A stretch of 64,000 nt of DNA from Antarcticibacterium flavum (lineage in GTDB: Bacteria; Bacteroidota; Bacteroidia; Flavobacteriales; Flavobacteriaceae): NCBI RefSeq assembly GCF_006159205.1, contig NZ_CP040812.1, forward strand, positions 3,968,001-4,032,000, in the 5' to 3' direction. Below, in pieces: positions 27,440-36,545 of this stretch (position 1 is the first letter of the stretch; every line of letters starts with the position of its first letter). The translations under genes and the position numbers were made by a program. The notes under the pieces were generated by a model. The model worked only from the letters and a program-made list of their open reading frames with translations. It searched no databases and was not told the DNA's origin.

Positions 27440-29052
27440 AAATCTCTGAATACATTTTATATAAATTGAAACAAAATGGATGTTACTGGGTGGCCGGTAT
27501 ACCAGGGACTTCTTGTGCGGATTTTTTTGATGCAATAGATCGTGATTCTGATATAGAATATATCATTACCACGAACGAACTTGAGGCAGGATATATTGCT
27601 GACGGATATGGTCGAAAAGGTGGAATTGGAGCTGTTTGTGTTTCGTATGGAGTTGGAACATTAAGTTTAGTTAATGCTGTGGCCAGTGCATTTACAGAGC
27701 GAGTACCCCTTATTGTTATCAATGGTGGACCTTCAAAGGAGGATCTTAGGATTGAACTTGAATTAGGTTGCTTATTTTCTCACTCGACAGGATCACCCCA
27801 AACTGATCTCAACATTTTTAAATCTATTACCGTATATTCAGAAATAATATCTCAACCTCAAAATGCTCAGAAAATTATAGATGAAGCATTTAGAATGGCC
27901 ATTTTTTTTAATAGGCCAGTTTATATAGAAATTCCGCAAGATAATTGGGATAAGGTAATAGAACTAATCCCTACCATAGCTCCTCCGGCGCAAGTTTTTA
28001 TTAATGATGATTTTATTACTTCAGCAAGATCTAAGTTAGAAACAGCTAAATCCCCTGTTCTTATAATTGGGGTTGAAGTTGTGCGTAAAAAATTAAAAGA
28101 TAAAGTTTTGCAATTAATTGATAAATGGAACATCCCATTTGTTACCACAGCTTTAGCAAAGTCAGTTTTACCTGAGTCTCATCCCAATTTTGTGGGTTGT
28201 TATGATAGTGATCTTTTCCATAATAAGGCAGTTTTTGAAATTATTGATAATTCTGATTGTCCAATCGGATTAGGTTGCATTTGGGGTATTGATCATCGTT
28301 CCTTCATAATTAATCAGTTTAATAAGATGATTGAGGTGAAGTTTGATTCTGCACGTGTTACCGAAAATTTATATAAACAAACTGATTTAGAAACAGCAAT
28401 AGACGAATTTTTAAAATGGGAGCTAAAATTTCAAAATGTGATTCCGGAATTTGTTAGGCTGAATGGTCTAACTGATTCAGGTTATTTTGGTCATAACCAA
28501 ATATTTTGTGTGTTAAATAAATTCATAAAGGATTGTAATGATGTTCAAGTTGTAATGGATACTTGTCTCGGAAGCTTTTTAGGTGCTGATCTTTTTATGG
28601 GCAATACAGATATGTATCTAGCAAATCCAATTTGGCTATCCATAGGACAAGGAACTCCTGCTGCAATTGGAGCCTATCTCAAAAATGGAAAAATACCTAT
28701 TATTATCACAGGAGACGGAGGTTTTCAAATGGTTGCGCAATCTTTTTCTACTATGATAAAATATCAAATTCCTGCTTTAATTATTGTATTGGATAATAGT
28801 CTTTATGCTATAGAACAGTATTTAATTGATGGTACTTACTTTGAATTAGATACAGATCCACTTAAATACGTGGAACTTCATCGGTGGGCTTATGAAGAAT
28901 TTCCTAAGATATTTAAAGGCGGATTTGGAGAACGTGTTCATTCAGCGGAAGGTTTAATTAAAGTTCTTAACAAATGGGAAAAGGAAACTAAAAAAGAACC
29001 ATGGATCATTGCTTGTGAATTTTCAAAGAAAGATTTACCCCGGATAACATAA
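27436..29052 (+). CDS. ThDP-dependent 2-keto acid decarboxylase (PDC/IPDC-like)
   Basis: A 538-aa cytosolic enzyme with the three ThDP-enzyme domains: Pyr (1-170, activating Glu48 in TTNELEAGYIADGYGR), central (190-330), PP (350-538, ThDP motif GDGGF at 426-430 and DN at 453-454 in place of NN). The PDC-type residues differ: where pyruvate decarboxylases have GxPGDxNL it has GIPGTSCADFF, and the HH pair is reduced to FSHSTG (His116). It could thus be a variant decarboxylase, or a carboligase. Coupling to the oxidase suggests it takes the keto acid made there to an aldehyde plus CO2. If the substrate is tryptophan the product would be indole-3-acetaldehyde; this is speculation. Confidence 0.87.
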   Translation: MKISEYILYKLKQNGCYWVAGIPGTSCADFFDAIDRDSDIEYIITTNELEAGYIADGYGRKGGIGAVCVSYGVGTLSLVNAVASAFTERVPLIVINGGPSKEDLRIELELGCLFSHSTGSPQTDLNIFKSITVYSEIISQPQNAQKIIDEAFRMAIFFNRPVYIEIPQDNWDKVIELIPTIAPPAQVFINDDFITSARSKLETAKSPVLIIGVEVVRKKLKDKVLQLIDKWNIPFVTTALAKSVLPESHPNFVGCYDSDLFHNKAVFEIIDNSDCPIGLGCIWGIDHRSFIINQFNKMIEVKFDSARVTENLYKQTDLETAIDEFLKWELKFQNVIPEFVRLNGLTDSGYFGHNQIFCVLNKFIKDCNDVQVVMDTCLGSFLGADLFMGNTDMYLANPIWLSIGQGTPAAIGAYLKNGKIPIIITGDGGFQMVAQSFSTMIKYQIPALIIVLDNSLYAIEQYLIDGTYFELDTDPLKYVELHRWAYEEFPKIFKGGFGERVHSAEGLIKVLNKWEKETKKEPWIIACEFSKKDLPRIT

Positions 29053-29559
29053 ATAAAACTATCCTCCCCAGGGAAGAACAACTCATCAAGGATTTTAAAT
29101 TGAAAAGATTAAAAAGGATTATTTTAAAGTAGGCTTAAGTTTCAAATTTAATTACATCTTGGGAAAAATTATCTATTAAAAATGCTTTAAAGGATGTCCT
29201 TCACTTAAATAGTCAACTACCAATATTTTCCTCTGAGAAACTGATCCTAATCTGAAGAAGTAAAGTATTAGTTTTTAGAGCATTCCTTTGAAGGCAATAG
29301 AGAAATCATCATTCCTTAAAATACCGGGGTTTCCAGATTTTGAGGTGTAACCGGTGTACAAACCTAATCATAGATCTTTTTGCTTATTTTTCTGCAATGA
29401 TGATCATATTGATTTAATGAAAAAATCCTGTAGTGAAGGTCGAAAAAATCCTTTTTAATAATTAAAATCACAACCCATTTAAATAAATAATGTGAGGCAG
29501 GGGGAGGTGAGGTTTTCCTGTATATCGATAGACCGTAATAAAGGCCCTTACAGATTGGG
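29053..29559. other. Intergenic region at the right edge of the island
   Basis: About 500 bp, A/T-rich, between the decarboxylase and the convergent LytTR gene. No gene, clear terminator or repeat recognised. Confidence 0.5.
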
Positions 29560-30285
29560 TTAATCCATCGCCCATTTCTCGAGTTTCTCCAGTACTGCAG
29601 ATTTATAGCTTCTGCTTATTGGAATGGCTTGTCCTGCTATTTCCGCATATTCATTTGTATAAGATTCCAGGGCAGCCAGGGAGATAATAAATGACCGGTG
29701 AACCCGCAGGAATTCTAAATTTGGGAGCTGTTGTTCAATGTTGGAGATTGTCTCTCTTATTACAATGGTATTTGTTTGGGTGTGGATCTTCAGGTAATCA
29801 CTTAAACTTTCTATATAACAAATATCATCAAAATTGACCCTGATCATCTTCCGGTCTGCGCGCACGAACATAAAATCCTGTTGTACTTCTTTTTCTGGAG
29901 AAAATTGCTGAGCCCCTTCTTTAAAATTATTGGTGGAAAAAGTATTTACAGCCCTTAATAGACGTTCGAAAGAGATAGGCTTCAGCAGGTAATCCACTGC
30001 CTGTAGATCAAACCCATCTGCGGCATATTCCCTGTAGGCGGTGGTGAAAATGACCTTTATTTCCGGATTAATAGACCGGGCGAAGGACAAACCGGAAATC
30101 TCAGGCATATTGATGTCCAGAAAAATAAGGTCTATTTTATGCGTATTTATCAACCTAAAAGCTGTTGCGGCACTTTTACAGGAACCAAGGACCTCCACTT
30201 GTTGGATCCTCGCCAAATGCGCGGCTATGACCTCCCTTGCCGTGGGCTCGTCGTCTACTATGATACAGGAAATTTTATTAGCCAT
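29560..30285 (-). CDS. LytTR-family response regulator
   Basis: A 241-aa protein. A receiver domain at residues 1-120 (IIVDDEPTARE, phospho-acceptor Asp in LIFLDINMPEISG, Lys in YLLKPISFERLL) is followed by a LytTR DNA-binding domain (FVRADRKMIRVNFDDICYIE, FLRVHRSFIISLAALES, IPISRSYKSAVLEKL). Its start overlaps the kinase end by 8 bp, so the two form an operon. Targets unknown; such systems often autoregulate. Confidence 0.95.
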   Translation of the reverse strand: MANKISCIIVDDEPTAREVIAAHLARIQQVEVLGSCKSAATAFRLINTHKIDLIFLDINMPEISGLSFARSINPEIKVIFTTAYREYAADGFDLQAVDYLLKPISFERLLRAVNTFSTNNFKEGAQQFSPEKEVQQDFMFVRADRKMIRVNFDDICYIESLSDYLKIHTQTNTIVIRETISNIEQQLPNLEFLRVHRSFIISLAALESYTNEYAEIAGQAIPISRSYKSAVLEKLEKWAMD

Positions 30286-31372
30286 GCAGGTACACTTTAG
30301 AATGGATTAAGGAGAGATGAGCTTCAAAGCTATTGCCGATTTTCTCTGCGGAAAAGCTATGCGTGTCCGGATACAACAACTGCAGTCGTTTTTTGAGGTT
30401 TTTCAGTCCAAGTCCGTTCTGGGTTTCACTTTGCTGATCATCTTTCACAGAATTTTTTATTGTAAACTGAAGGTGTTCCTTATCTGCTTGCAGGCGTATG
30501 GAGATCTTAAGTTTTCCATCCACCGCCTGCCCGTGTTTAAAGCTGTTCTCTACAAACGGAATAAGTAGCATAGGCGGGATCTCAATATTTTCAGTAGCAG
30601 CGGGGAGGTCAAGGTCTACCAGTAAATTATCACGAAATCTTATTTGTTCCAGGGAAATATAATCTTTTATATGCTCAATTTCGCTGCTTAGGCTTACCAG
30701 GGGCTTATCGGCCTGGTACAACAGGTAATCGAGCAGGTTGGAAAGCTTCAGGATCATATCTGGTGTTTCTATACTTTTTTTGAGCGCGTGGCCGTAGAGG
30801 GTGTTGAGGGTATTGAACAGGAAGTGGGGATGCACCTGCAATTTAAGGTAATGCAGCTCCTGTTCCTTCAGCTTTAACTGCGCTTCCAGGAACTTGTTCT
30901 CCAGTGCCCGGTTTTCAGCAATAGAGGAATAATTCTGCTTCAGGAGTATAAAGGCGCTCACCAGTATCACGACGAGATATACCAGTACCATCATAGACAA
31001 CAGGCTTCGGCCGGGAGCAGGCATTCCGTGGTAATCCATATTCAGCATAAAAACAAATCCGTAGAAAATGGAGATCACAATGGCAAAAGCAGAGAGTACC
31101 AGGGTATAAAAACTATAAAGGCTAAAGAGCAGGTACTTCTTTTTCAGCAAAAATCCCGGGAGGAGGTAATAGATGGTGGTGTAGGTGGTGGCCATGGTTA
31201 CCGGCAGGAGGAAGGCCGCGAAGGAGCCGGAATAGAAAAGGTTCTCATTAGGCGCGCCAAGGAAATAGGAGAAAAAACTGAGCACGAGAAACCAGAAAAT
31301 GCTGTGCAGCGCAATTTTCCTCCAAAAGATATATGCAAGTGTGCCGGCGGTCATAGAGGTTACAATATCCAA
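30278..31372 (-). CDS. LytS-like sensor histidine kinase (His_kinase family)
   Basis: A 364-aa membrane protein. About four TM helices fill residues 8-150 (IFWFLVLSFFSYFLG, LLPVTMATTYTTIYYLLPG, FYTLVLSAFAIVISIFY, MMVLVYLVVILVSAFILL), with no large extracellular sensor. A coiled coil leads into the PF06580-type kinase core, with the phospho-His in LKLQVHPHFLFNTLNTL and ATPase motifs LIPFVENSFKHG and NGLGLKNLKKRLQLLY. Met7 is an alternative start. It pairs with the LytTR regulator. Confidence 0.94.
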   Translation of the reverse strand: MDIVTSMTAGTLAYIFWRKIALHSIFWFLVLSFFSYFLGAPNENLFYSGSFAAFLLPVTMATTYTTIYYLLPGFLLKKKYLLFSLYSFYTLVLSAFAIVISIFYGFVFMLNMDYHGMPAPGRSLLSMMVLVYLVVILVSAFILLKQNYSSIAENRALENKFLEAQLKLKEQELHYLKLQVHPHFLFNTLNTLYGHALKKSIETPDMILKLSNLLDYLLYQADKPLVSLSSEIEHIKDYISLEQIRFRDNLLVDLDLPAATENIEIPPMLLIPFVENSFKHGQAVDGKLKISIRLQADKEHLQFTIKNSVKDDQQSETQNGLGLKNLKKRLQLLYPDTHSFSAEKIGNSFEAHLSLIHSKVYLHG

Positions 31373-31569
31373 TTAATTTCAGAAAGTTTTCACCACTTGC
31401 GATGAATAACCGATTTTTTGCCTGATTTAACCCGGCTGACTGAAGTCCCAACAAAAACGAGTACAGAATCTGCTGAAAAAGGGCGGAAACCGGTAATTGG
31501 TATCTTTAAAATATTAGCGCCGGGAATAAGCAGTAGATTTGGCTATAGACATTTGAAAAAACTGAAATT

Positions 31570-31980
31570 ATGCTATTCACGCTACAACAACAGGCGCAAA
31601 GAGGATTTGTTGAAACCATAGGGCAGCGATTTGAGGAAGGCGGCTTTTTTATAATGATGTTCATCTTTATTGTTTTGATCATCGGGATCTTTCTCCTGGT
31701 GAGAGGGATTTATTTCGCAAGGAAAAAAGACCCCAAAATTGCCAGAACTATTCTTCTGCTCAATTCCATCGGACTCTTTGCACTGGTGCTGGGAGTGTTC
31801 GGGCAATTAATAAGCCTCATTGAAATCCTGGACTACTTGAGTTCCTTTGAAGATACCACCCCACGGGATTTCGCCGACGGACTTAAAATGACCATGCTGC
31901 CCACGCTTTTTGGCGCGTTCGTTTTCCTGTGTACCCGCTTTTCAACAATTGCCCTCAACTGGGTGAGGCCGGTTCAATAA
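31570..31980 (+). CDS. Small MotA/TolQ/ExbB-like membrane protein
   Basis: A 136-aa protein with three TM segments: GGFFIMMFIFIVLIIGIFLL, LLNSIGLFALVLGVFGQLI and MTMLPTLFGAFVFLCTRFS. The ordering, and the last helix with TMLPTLFGAFVF, resemble the C-terminal helices of ExbB/TolQ/MotA proton channels, but it is shorter than usual and has no ExbD-type partner next to it. It is divergent from the LytS gene and followed after 50 bp by the hydrolase. A channel function is inference. Confidence 0.65.
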   Translation: MLFTLQQQAQRGFVETIGQRFEEGGFFIMMFIFIVLIIGIFLLVRGIYFARKKDPKIARTILLLNSIGLFALVLGVFGQLISLIEILDYLSSFEDTTPRDFADGLKMTMLPTLFGAFVFLCTRFSTIALNWVRPVQ

Positions 31981-32030
31981 GACCGGAAAAACTTCAGAAA
32001 AAAATTAAATCATTCTAACCAATAACTCTC

Positions 32031-33353
32031 ATGAAAAACTTCATCACACTACTGTTCCTGGTTTCAGGTATACTGCTCCACGCGCAAACACAGGAACAAA
32101 ACAAAAAACTTGACAGTTTGTTCGACAGGATCGACGCCAAGGACCTGGCAATGGGAAGTATCTCCATCTTCTCCAATGGAAAGGAGGCGTACACGCGCAG
32201 CATCGGGTACCTGGACTTAGCGAACCAAACCCCCGCAAACAGCAACACCGCTTATAGAATTGGATCTGTTACAAAAACCTTTACAGCGGTGGTGATAATG
32301 CAGCTTATAGAAGAAGGGAAGCTTGAGGCTGGGACGAGACTTTCAGCATATTTCCCGCAGGTGCCAAATTCAGATAAGATCACCGTGGAACATTTGCTGA
32401 GGCACCAGAGCGGACTCTTTAATATCACAGATGATGAAGATTTCAGGCAGTGGATGTTATCGCCGCAATCCAGGGAAGCAATGCTGAAGCGTATGCTGAA
32501 GAACGGCACTCTTTTTATGCCTGCGGAAAAAACCGAATATTCCAACACCAATTATTTGCTGCTTTCTTACATAGCTGAAGGAATTGAAGTTAAACGCTAT
32601 GCTGAAATAGTAAAGCAAAGGATCATCGATAAGCTAGCTTTGAAGAACACCTTTTACGGCGGAAAAATTGTTCCTGAAAAGAACCAGGCCAGGTCCTACG
32701 CACATACCGAAAACGGTTGGGAACTCACTCCCGAAACAGATATGAGTGTACCCATAGGAGCAGGCGCAATGGTTTCAACGCCAGCAGATCTTAACAAGTT
32801 TTACTGGAATTTATTCGAGGGGAATCTTCTCTCCCGTGCCTCACTGGACAAGATGAAAACAATCGAAGATGGGATGGGAATAGGATTGATGAAATTACCG
32901 CTGGAGGAATATGAAGTATATGGCCACGGTGGCGGGATAGATGGTTTTTCCTCTGTAGTCGTTCATTTTCCTCAAGAGAAGATCACAGCAGCTTTTACTT
33001 CCAATGGATCATTTTATCAAATCCATAACCTTTTAATTGGCACATTAAAAATAATAATGGGCCAGGATTACGAACTACCTGAAACTTCACCAACCATAGA
33101 ATTACAACCAGAAGCCCTGGAAAAATATCTGGGCACCTACAGCAGCCCCGACCTTCCAATGAAGATCAATATCTACCGTGAAGATTTAACATTAATAGCC
33201 AAGGCGACAGGGCAGTCCCCCATACACCTCAATGCCGTAGGAGAGGATATCTTTAAAGAAGAACAACTCATGTTAAAACTCACCTTCTTCCCGGCTGAAG
33301 ATAAGATGCTGTTGGAACAGGGAGGGCAAAAGGCGGAGTTGAGAAGGGAGTGA
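32031..33353 (+). CDS. Serine hydrolase, class C beta-lactamase fold
   Basis: A 440-aa exported protein with signal peptide MKNFITLLFLVSGILLHAQ. The catalytic motifs are complete: S79-V-T-K82 (SxxK), Y170-S-N172 (YxN) and H299-G-G301 (HxG, in place of KTG). Residues about 350-440 are a lipocalin-like C-terminal domain (ALEKYLGTYSSPDLPMKI) common in these proteins. Family members include D-aminopeptidases, esterases and cell-wall peptidases; true beta-lactamase activity is not implied. Confidence 0.92.
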   Translation: MKNFITLLFLVSGILLHAQTQEQNKKLDSLFDRIDAKDLAMGSISIFSNGKEAYTRSIGYLDLANQTPANSNTAYRIGSVTKTFTAVVIMQLIEEGKLEAGTRLSAYFPQVPNSDKITVEHLLRHQSGLFNITDDEDFRQWMLSPQSREAMLKRMLKNGTLFMPAEKTEYSNTNYLLLSYIAEGIEVKRYAEIVKQRIIDKLALKNTFYGGKIVPEKNQARSYAHTENGWELTPETDMSVPIGAGAMVSTPADLNKFYWNLFEGNLLSRASLDKMKTIEDGMGIGLMKLPLEEYEVYGHGGGIDGFSSVVVHFPQEKITAAFTSNGSFYQIHNLLIGTLKIIMGQDYELPETSPTIELQPEALEKYLGTYSSPDLPMKINIYREDLTLIAKATGQSPIHLNAVGEDIFKEEQLMLKLTFFPAEDKMLLEQGGQKAELRRE

Positions 33354-33657
33354 TCTCAACAAATCAGGACTATATTCTAAAAATAGAAGCCGGACCCTGG
33401 GAGGAGGAGCAGGAAATAAAAACGTGTAATATTTTAGGATCAGGTTCTTAATTTATAGGGGGCAATGTGCAGGTAAAAGTTTATTTTGATTATACATTCA
33501 TCGATCTAAAGCCATTTAAGCCCCATTTATACCATAACTTACCTGCGCCGGATACTGTGCTGTTTTTATAGCGTAAGGGAAGTTAAGCCTTAAGTAAAAC
33601 AGCATAGGGCGCATCCTACTGCTTCCATTGACCCGGGCCTTTAACGCAATTTACAGT
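33354..33657. other. Intergenic region between convergent genes with a long hairpin
   Basis: The main structure is the nested inverted repeat at 33558-33604. No gene. Confidence 0.55.
33558..33604. terminator. Nested inverted repeat, possible bidirectional terminator
   Basis: Outer arms TGCTGTTTT (33558-33566) and AAAACAGCA (33596-33604) are perfectly complementary, with an inner TAAGG/CCTTA pair. It lies between the convergent hydrolase and kinase genes. Confidence 0.5.
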
Positions 33658-35001
33658 TTAAAAACTCAGACTTACTATAGTACCTTTTTCAGCCTCACTG
33701 TTTACCTGTATTTTCCCTTTGTGAAGCATCATAATTTCCTTGCTAAGGCTAAGGCCTATGCCGCTACCGTTCTTTTTTGTGGTAAAGAAAGGGATGAAGA
33801 TACTGTCTATAATTTCTGAAGGGATACCTTTCCCATTGTCCTGCACCCGTATAATGGCATTCCCGTTGACATTCTGTTTTGCTGAAACCATGATCCTGCC
33901 TTGCTCCACGTTTTTAACCGCGTCTATGGCATTCAGCAACAAGTTGATCAATACCTGTTCTATTAAGTAAGCATCGATATTTATTTCCAGGTCGGTATTC
34001 TCCACTTTAAACTCAAGATGCACATCCTTTACTTTCAGGCCAGGCTGCATCAGGTTGTGAAGATTTTTAAAAAGATCGGCTACCTTTACCTTTTCGAGAT
34101 TAAGATGAGTTACCTTATTAAGGCTTCTATAGGTTTTTGCAAATTTCATTAATCCCTCGCTGCGTTTTTTGATGCTGGCAATCCCCGCATCCAGATCGTC
34201 CAGTTCGAGGAGGTTGGTTTCAGGATCATTGGCTGCAGCTTTGATTTGAGTTTGCAGGGTATCTGCCAGGGAAGATATAGGCGCAATAGAATTCATAATC
34301 TCATGGGTCATTACGCTTAATAATTTCTTCCAGGCCTCGCTTTCGTTTTGATTAAGGGTTTCTTCGATATTGTGCAAAACCAGGAGGCGAAAGGAATCTT
34401 CCTGCACCCTGAAAGTGGTTTCAGAAATTAACACCTTTAACTTCTCGCTTTTTACGTCCAGGATTGTGGAGGAATTACCGCTGTGATTAACTTCAAAAAC
34501 ATCATTATAAAGCAGCGGCTTCCGGCTTTTTACAAAGCTGATATTTTTAAAGGAAGGGGAATCTATAGTACGAAGAAAGGATTCATTGGACCAAAGAACC
34601 CTGCCGGTATTAATGTTGTACGCAAAGATCCCAATATCAACCATTTCCAAAATCTTTTGAAGGTATACATACTGGGCATCTTTTTCACTGTTTATCTCCC
34701 GAATCGTCCTGTTTACCTCGTTAAAACCCACATGTAATTTCCTTATATCCTGTGGTCCCTTATCTTCCACGAACCATCTGGAAAAATCTCTGTATCGCAC
34801 AGATTCAAAAAAATCATCCATTTCAAGGAAACGCCGGGTGGTAAACCGGTACAGATTGTACATAAAATAAAGCGAAAGTATAGTGGCGCCTGCAGCAATA
34901 TAAGTGTTGCTATAGCTTATGGAAAAGGCAAGAACGGTTAGTAATCCAAATAGGATAACCAGCCTTATTAATAAAAAACGCCTGTAGTTTTTATAGATCA
35001 T
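33658..35001 (-). CDS. NtrB-like sensor histidine kinase
   Basis: A 447-aa protein with two TM helices near the N-terminus (LIRLVILFGLLTVLAFSI; TYIAAGATILSLYFMYNLY), no large periplasmic domain, then a PAS-like region (residues about 110-215, KILEMVDIGIFAYNINTGRV) and the kinase core: H-box LLSVMTHEIMNSIAPIS, N-box LLLNAIDAVKN, G1 DNGKGIP, F-box FFTTKK, G2 GSGIGLSLSK. It overlaps the response regulator by 11 bp. With the NtrC-like protein it forms the two-component system expected to switch on the divergent exporter operon. Confidence 0.94.
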   Translation of the reverse strand: MIYKNYRRFLLIRLVILFGLLTVLAFSISYSNTYIAAGATILSLYFMYNLYRFTTRRFLEMDDFFESVRYRDFSRWFVEDKGPQDIRKLHVGFNEVNRTIREINSEKDAQYVYLQKILEMVDIGIFAYNINTGRVLWSNESFLRTIDSPSFKNISFVKSRKPLLYNDVFEVNHSGNSSTILDVKSEKLKVLISETTFRVQEDSFRLLVLHNIEETLNQNESEAWKKLLSVMTHEIMNSIAPISSLADTLQTQIKAAANDPETNLLELDDLDAGIASIKKRSEGLMKFAKTYRSLNKVTHLNLEKVKVADLFKNLHNLMQPGLKVKDVHLEFKVENTDLEINIDAYLIEQVLINLLLNAIDAVKNVEQGRIMVSAKQNVNGNAIIRVQDNGKGIPSEIIDSIFIPFFTTKKNGSGIGLSLSKEIMMLHKGKIQVNSEAEKGTIVSLSF

Positions 35002-36337
35002 ACTTTTCCAGCCTGCGATAAAGGGCCGTGCGGGTTATCCCTAATTCCCTGGCCGATTTGGATATGTTCCCATTATTTTTTTCAATAACAGTGAGAATAG
35101 CCTTTTTTTCAATCGTGTCCAGTTTCATATCGTTGAACGCAAAGGTGTCTGCAGGTTTTTCAATGGCTGAAAAGACAAGGTCCTTCTCTGTTAGCATATC
35201 ATCTTCAGTCATAATAACCGCCCGTTCAATCACATATTGCAGTTCCCTCACATTTCCTGGAAAGGAATGTGCTTTCATTTTTAAAATGAAACTTTTGTCA
35301 AGGGTAAAAGGCCCTTTTGAATATTTTTCAGCATATACCTCCACGAAATGCCTGGCTAGTAATGTGATATCTGATCCCCTTGCCCTTAATGGAGGAACGG
35401 TGATGTCTACGGTATTTATTCGATATATAAGATCTCTGCGAAATTTATTCTCGTCTGCCAGCTGGGAGATCTCCAGGTTTGTCGCACAAATCAACCTAAT
35501 GTCTACAGGTATGGATTCATTGGATCCCAATGGGGTTATCTGCCGGTTTTGCAATACTGTGAGAAGTCTGGCTTGTTGTTGAATGCTAATATTCCCAATT
35601 TCATCAAGGAACAGGGTTCCTCCACTGGCAGCCTCAAAACGTCCCCTTCTATCTTCCCGGGCATCTGTGAACGCTCCTTTTTTATAACCAAAGAGTTCAC
35701 TTTCAAATAAGCTGGAGGTGAGGGCACCCACATCTACCTTTACAAAGGGCTTATTTTTTCTGTGAGAATTATCGTGAAGGGCTTTTGCAATAAGATCTTT
35801 TCCTGTGCCGTTTTCACCTAGGATCAAAATATTAGCTTCAGTAGGTGCTACTTTTTTCAGCTTAAAAAAGACCTCCTGCATCACCTCGCTTTCTCCCAGC
35901 AACTTATTTCCTGCTACAAAAGGTTGTTGTCTTTCCGTTCGTTTTTTCTTTTTCCTGCCCATTAGATCCTCCAGGCAACTCACAAGCTTGTCGTTCTTCC
36001 AGGGTTTTACAAGAAAGTCTGCAGCACCTTCTTTGAGCGAACGGATGGCGAGATCTATATCCCCATAGGCGGTAATAAGGATCACATCTACAGCAGGATT
36101 GGTTTCCTTTATTTTATTCAGCCAGAAGATCCCTTCGTTCCCGGTATTAACCAGCCCATTAAAATTCATGTCCAGGATAATAATATCAAAATTGTTATTT
36201 TGGACCAGGGAAACAATATTATGAGGCCTTTTTTCTATTACAACCTCTTTTACCAGCGATTTTAAAAGTAAACGCAGGGCTGTGAGGACATCCTCATCAT
36301 CATCAATGACCAGTATTTTCGCATCTTTTAATTGCAT
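34991..36337 (-). CDS. NtrC-family sigma-54-dependent response regulator
   Basis: A 448-aa protein: receiver (1-125; VIDDDEDVLTALRLLLKS, Asp in IIILDMNF, Lys in FLVKPWK), AAA+ domain (about 145-380; Walker A GENGTGKD, sigma-54 contact loop GAFTDA in place of GAFTGA, Walker B GGTLFLDEIGN), and a Fis-type HTH at the C-terminus (GNISKSARELGITRTALYRR). It activates sigma-54 promoters when phosphorylated. It is divergent from the adaptor gene at 36546, before which a -24/-12-like element lies. Confidence 0.95.
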   Translation of the reverse strand: MQLKDAKILVIDDDEDVLTALRLLLKSLVKEVVIEKRPHNIVSLVQNNNFDIIILDMNFNGLVNTGNEGIFWLNKIKETNPAVDVILITAYGDIDLAIRSLKEGAADFLVKPWKNDKLVSCLEDLMGRKKKKRTERQQPFVAGNKLLGESEVMQEVFFKLKKVAPTEANILILGENGTGKDLIAKALHDNSHRKNKPFVKVDVGALTSSLFESELFGYKKGAFTDAREDRRGRFEAASGGTLFLDEIGNISIQQQARLLTVLQNRQITPLGSNESIPVDIRLICATNLEISQLADENKFRRDLIYRINTVDITVPPLRARGSDITLLARHFVEVYAEKYSKGPFTLDKSFILKMKAHSFPGNVRELQYVIERAVIMTEDDMLTEKDLVFSAIEKPADTFAFNDMKLDTIEKKAILTVIEKNNGNISKSARELGITRTALYRRLEKYDL

Positions 36338-36408
36338 ACCTACAATATTACAATTTTATTTTATCCCTGTACCTGCCTGAAAACGTATAAATTTAGTGGC
36401 TGTAAAAG

Positions 36409-36448
36409 TGTTTTGAATTCGAACACCGGGTGTATCAAAACCGAACAC
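36409..36448. promoter_or_regulatory. Cluster of GTGTT/AACAC half-sites, candidate activator sites
   Basis: GTGTT (36409-36413) and CGAACACC (36420-36427) form an inverted pair; GGTGTA (36429-36434) and CCGAACAC (36441-36448) add two more half-sites. A dyad of the same type (CGAACA-aagg-TGTTCG) is found at 49194-49209. The position about 50-90 bp upstream of the -24 element suits an NtrC-type enhancer. Confidence 0.4.
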
Positions 36449-36500
36449 TTATATATTTATAATCAGCTGTAATTATTTGATATATAGAAGGTTAAGTTTT

Positions 36501-36516
36501 TGGCACAAAATTGCTT
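36501..36516 (+). promoter_or_regulatory. Sigma-54-like -24/-12 element
   Basis: TTTGGCACAAAATTGCTTT (centred here) matches TGGCAC-N-TTGCT. The GG-to-GC spacing is 9 rather than the standard 10, so function is uncertain. It lies about 30 bp upstream of the adaptor ATG and next to the NtrC-type regulator gene. Confidence 0.5.
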
Positions 36517-36545
36517 TACAATCTAAGTGTAACAAATAGATTTTC

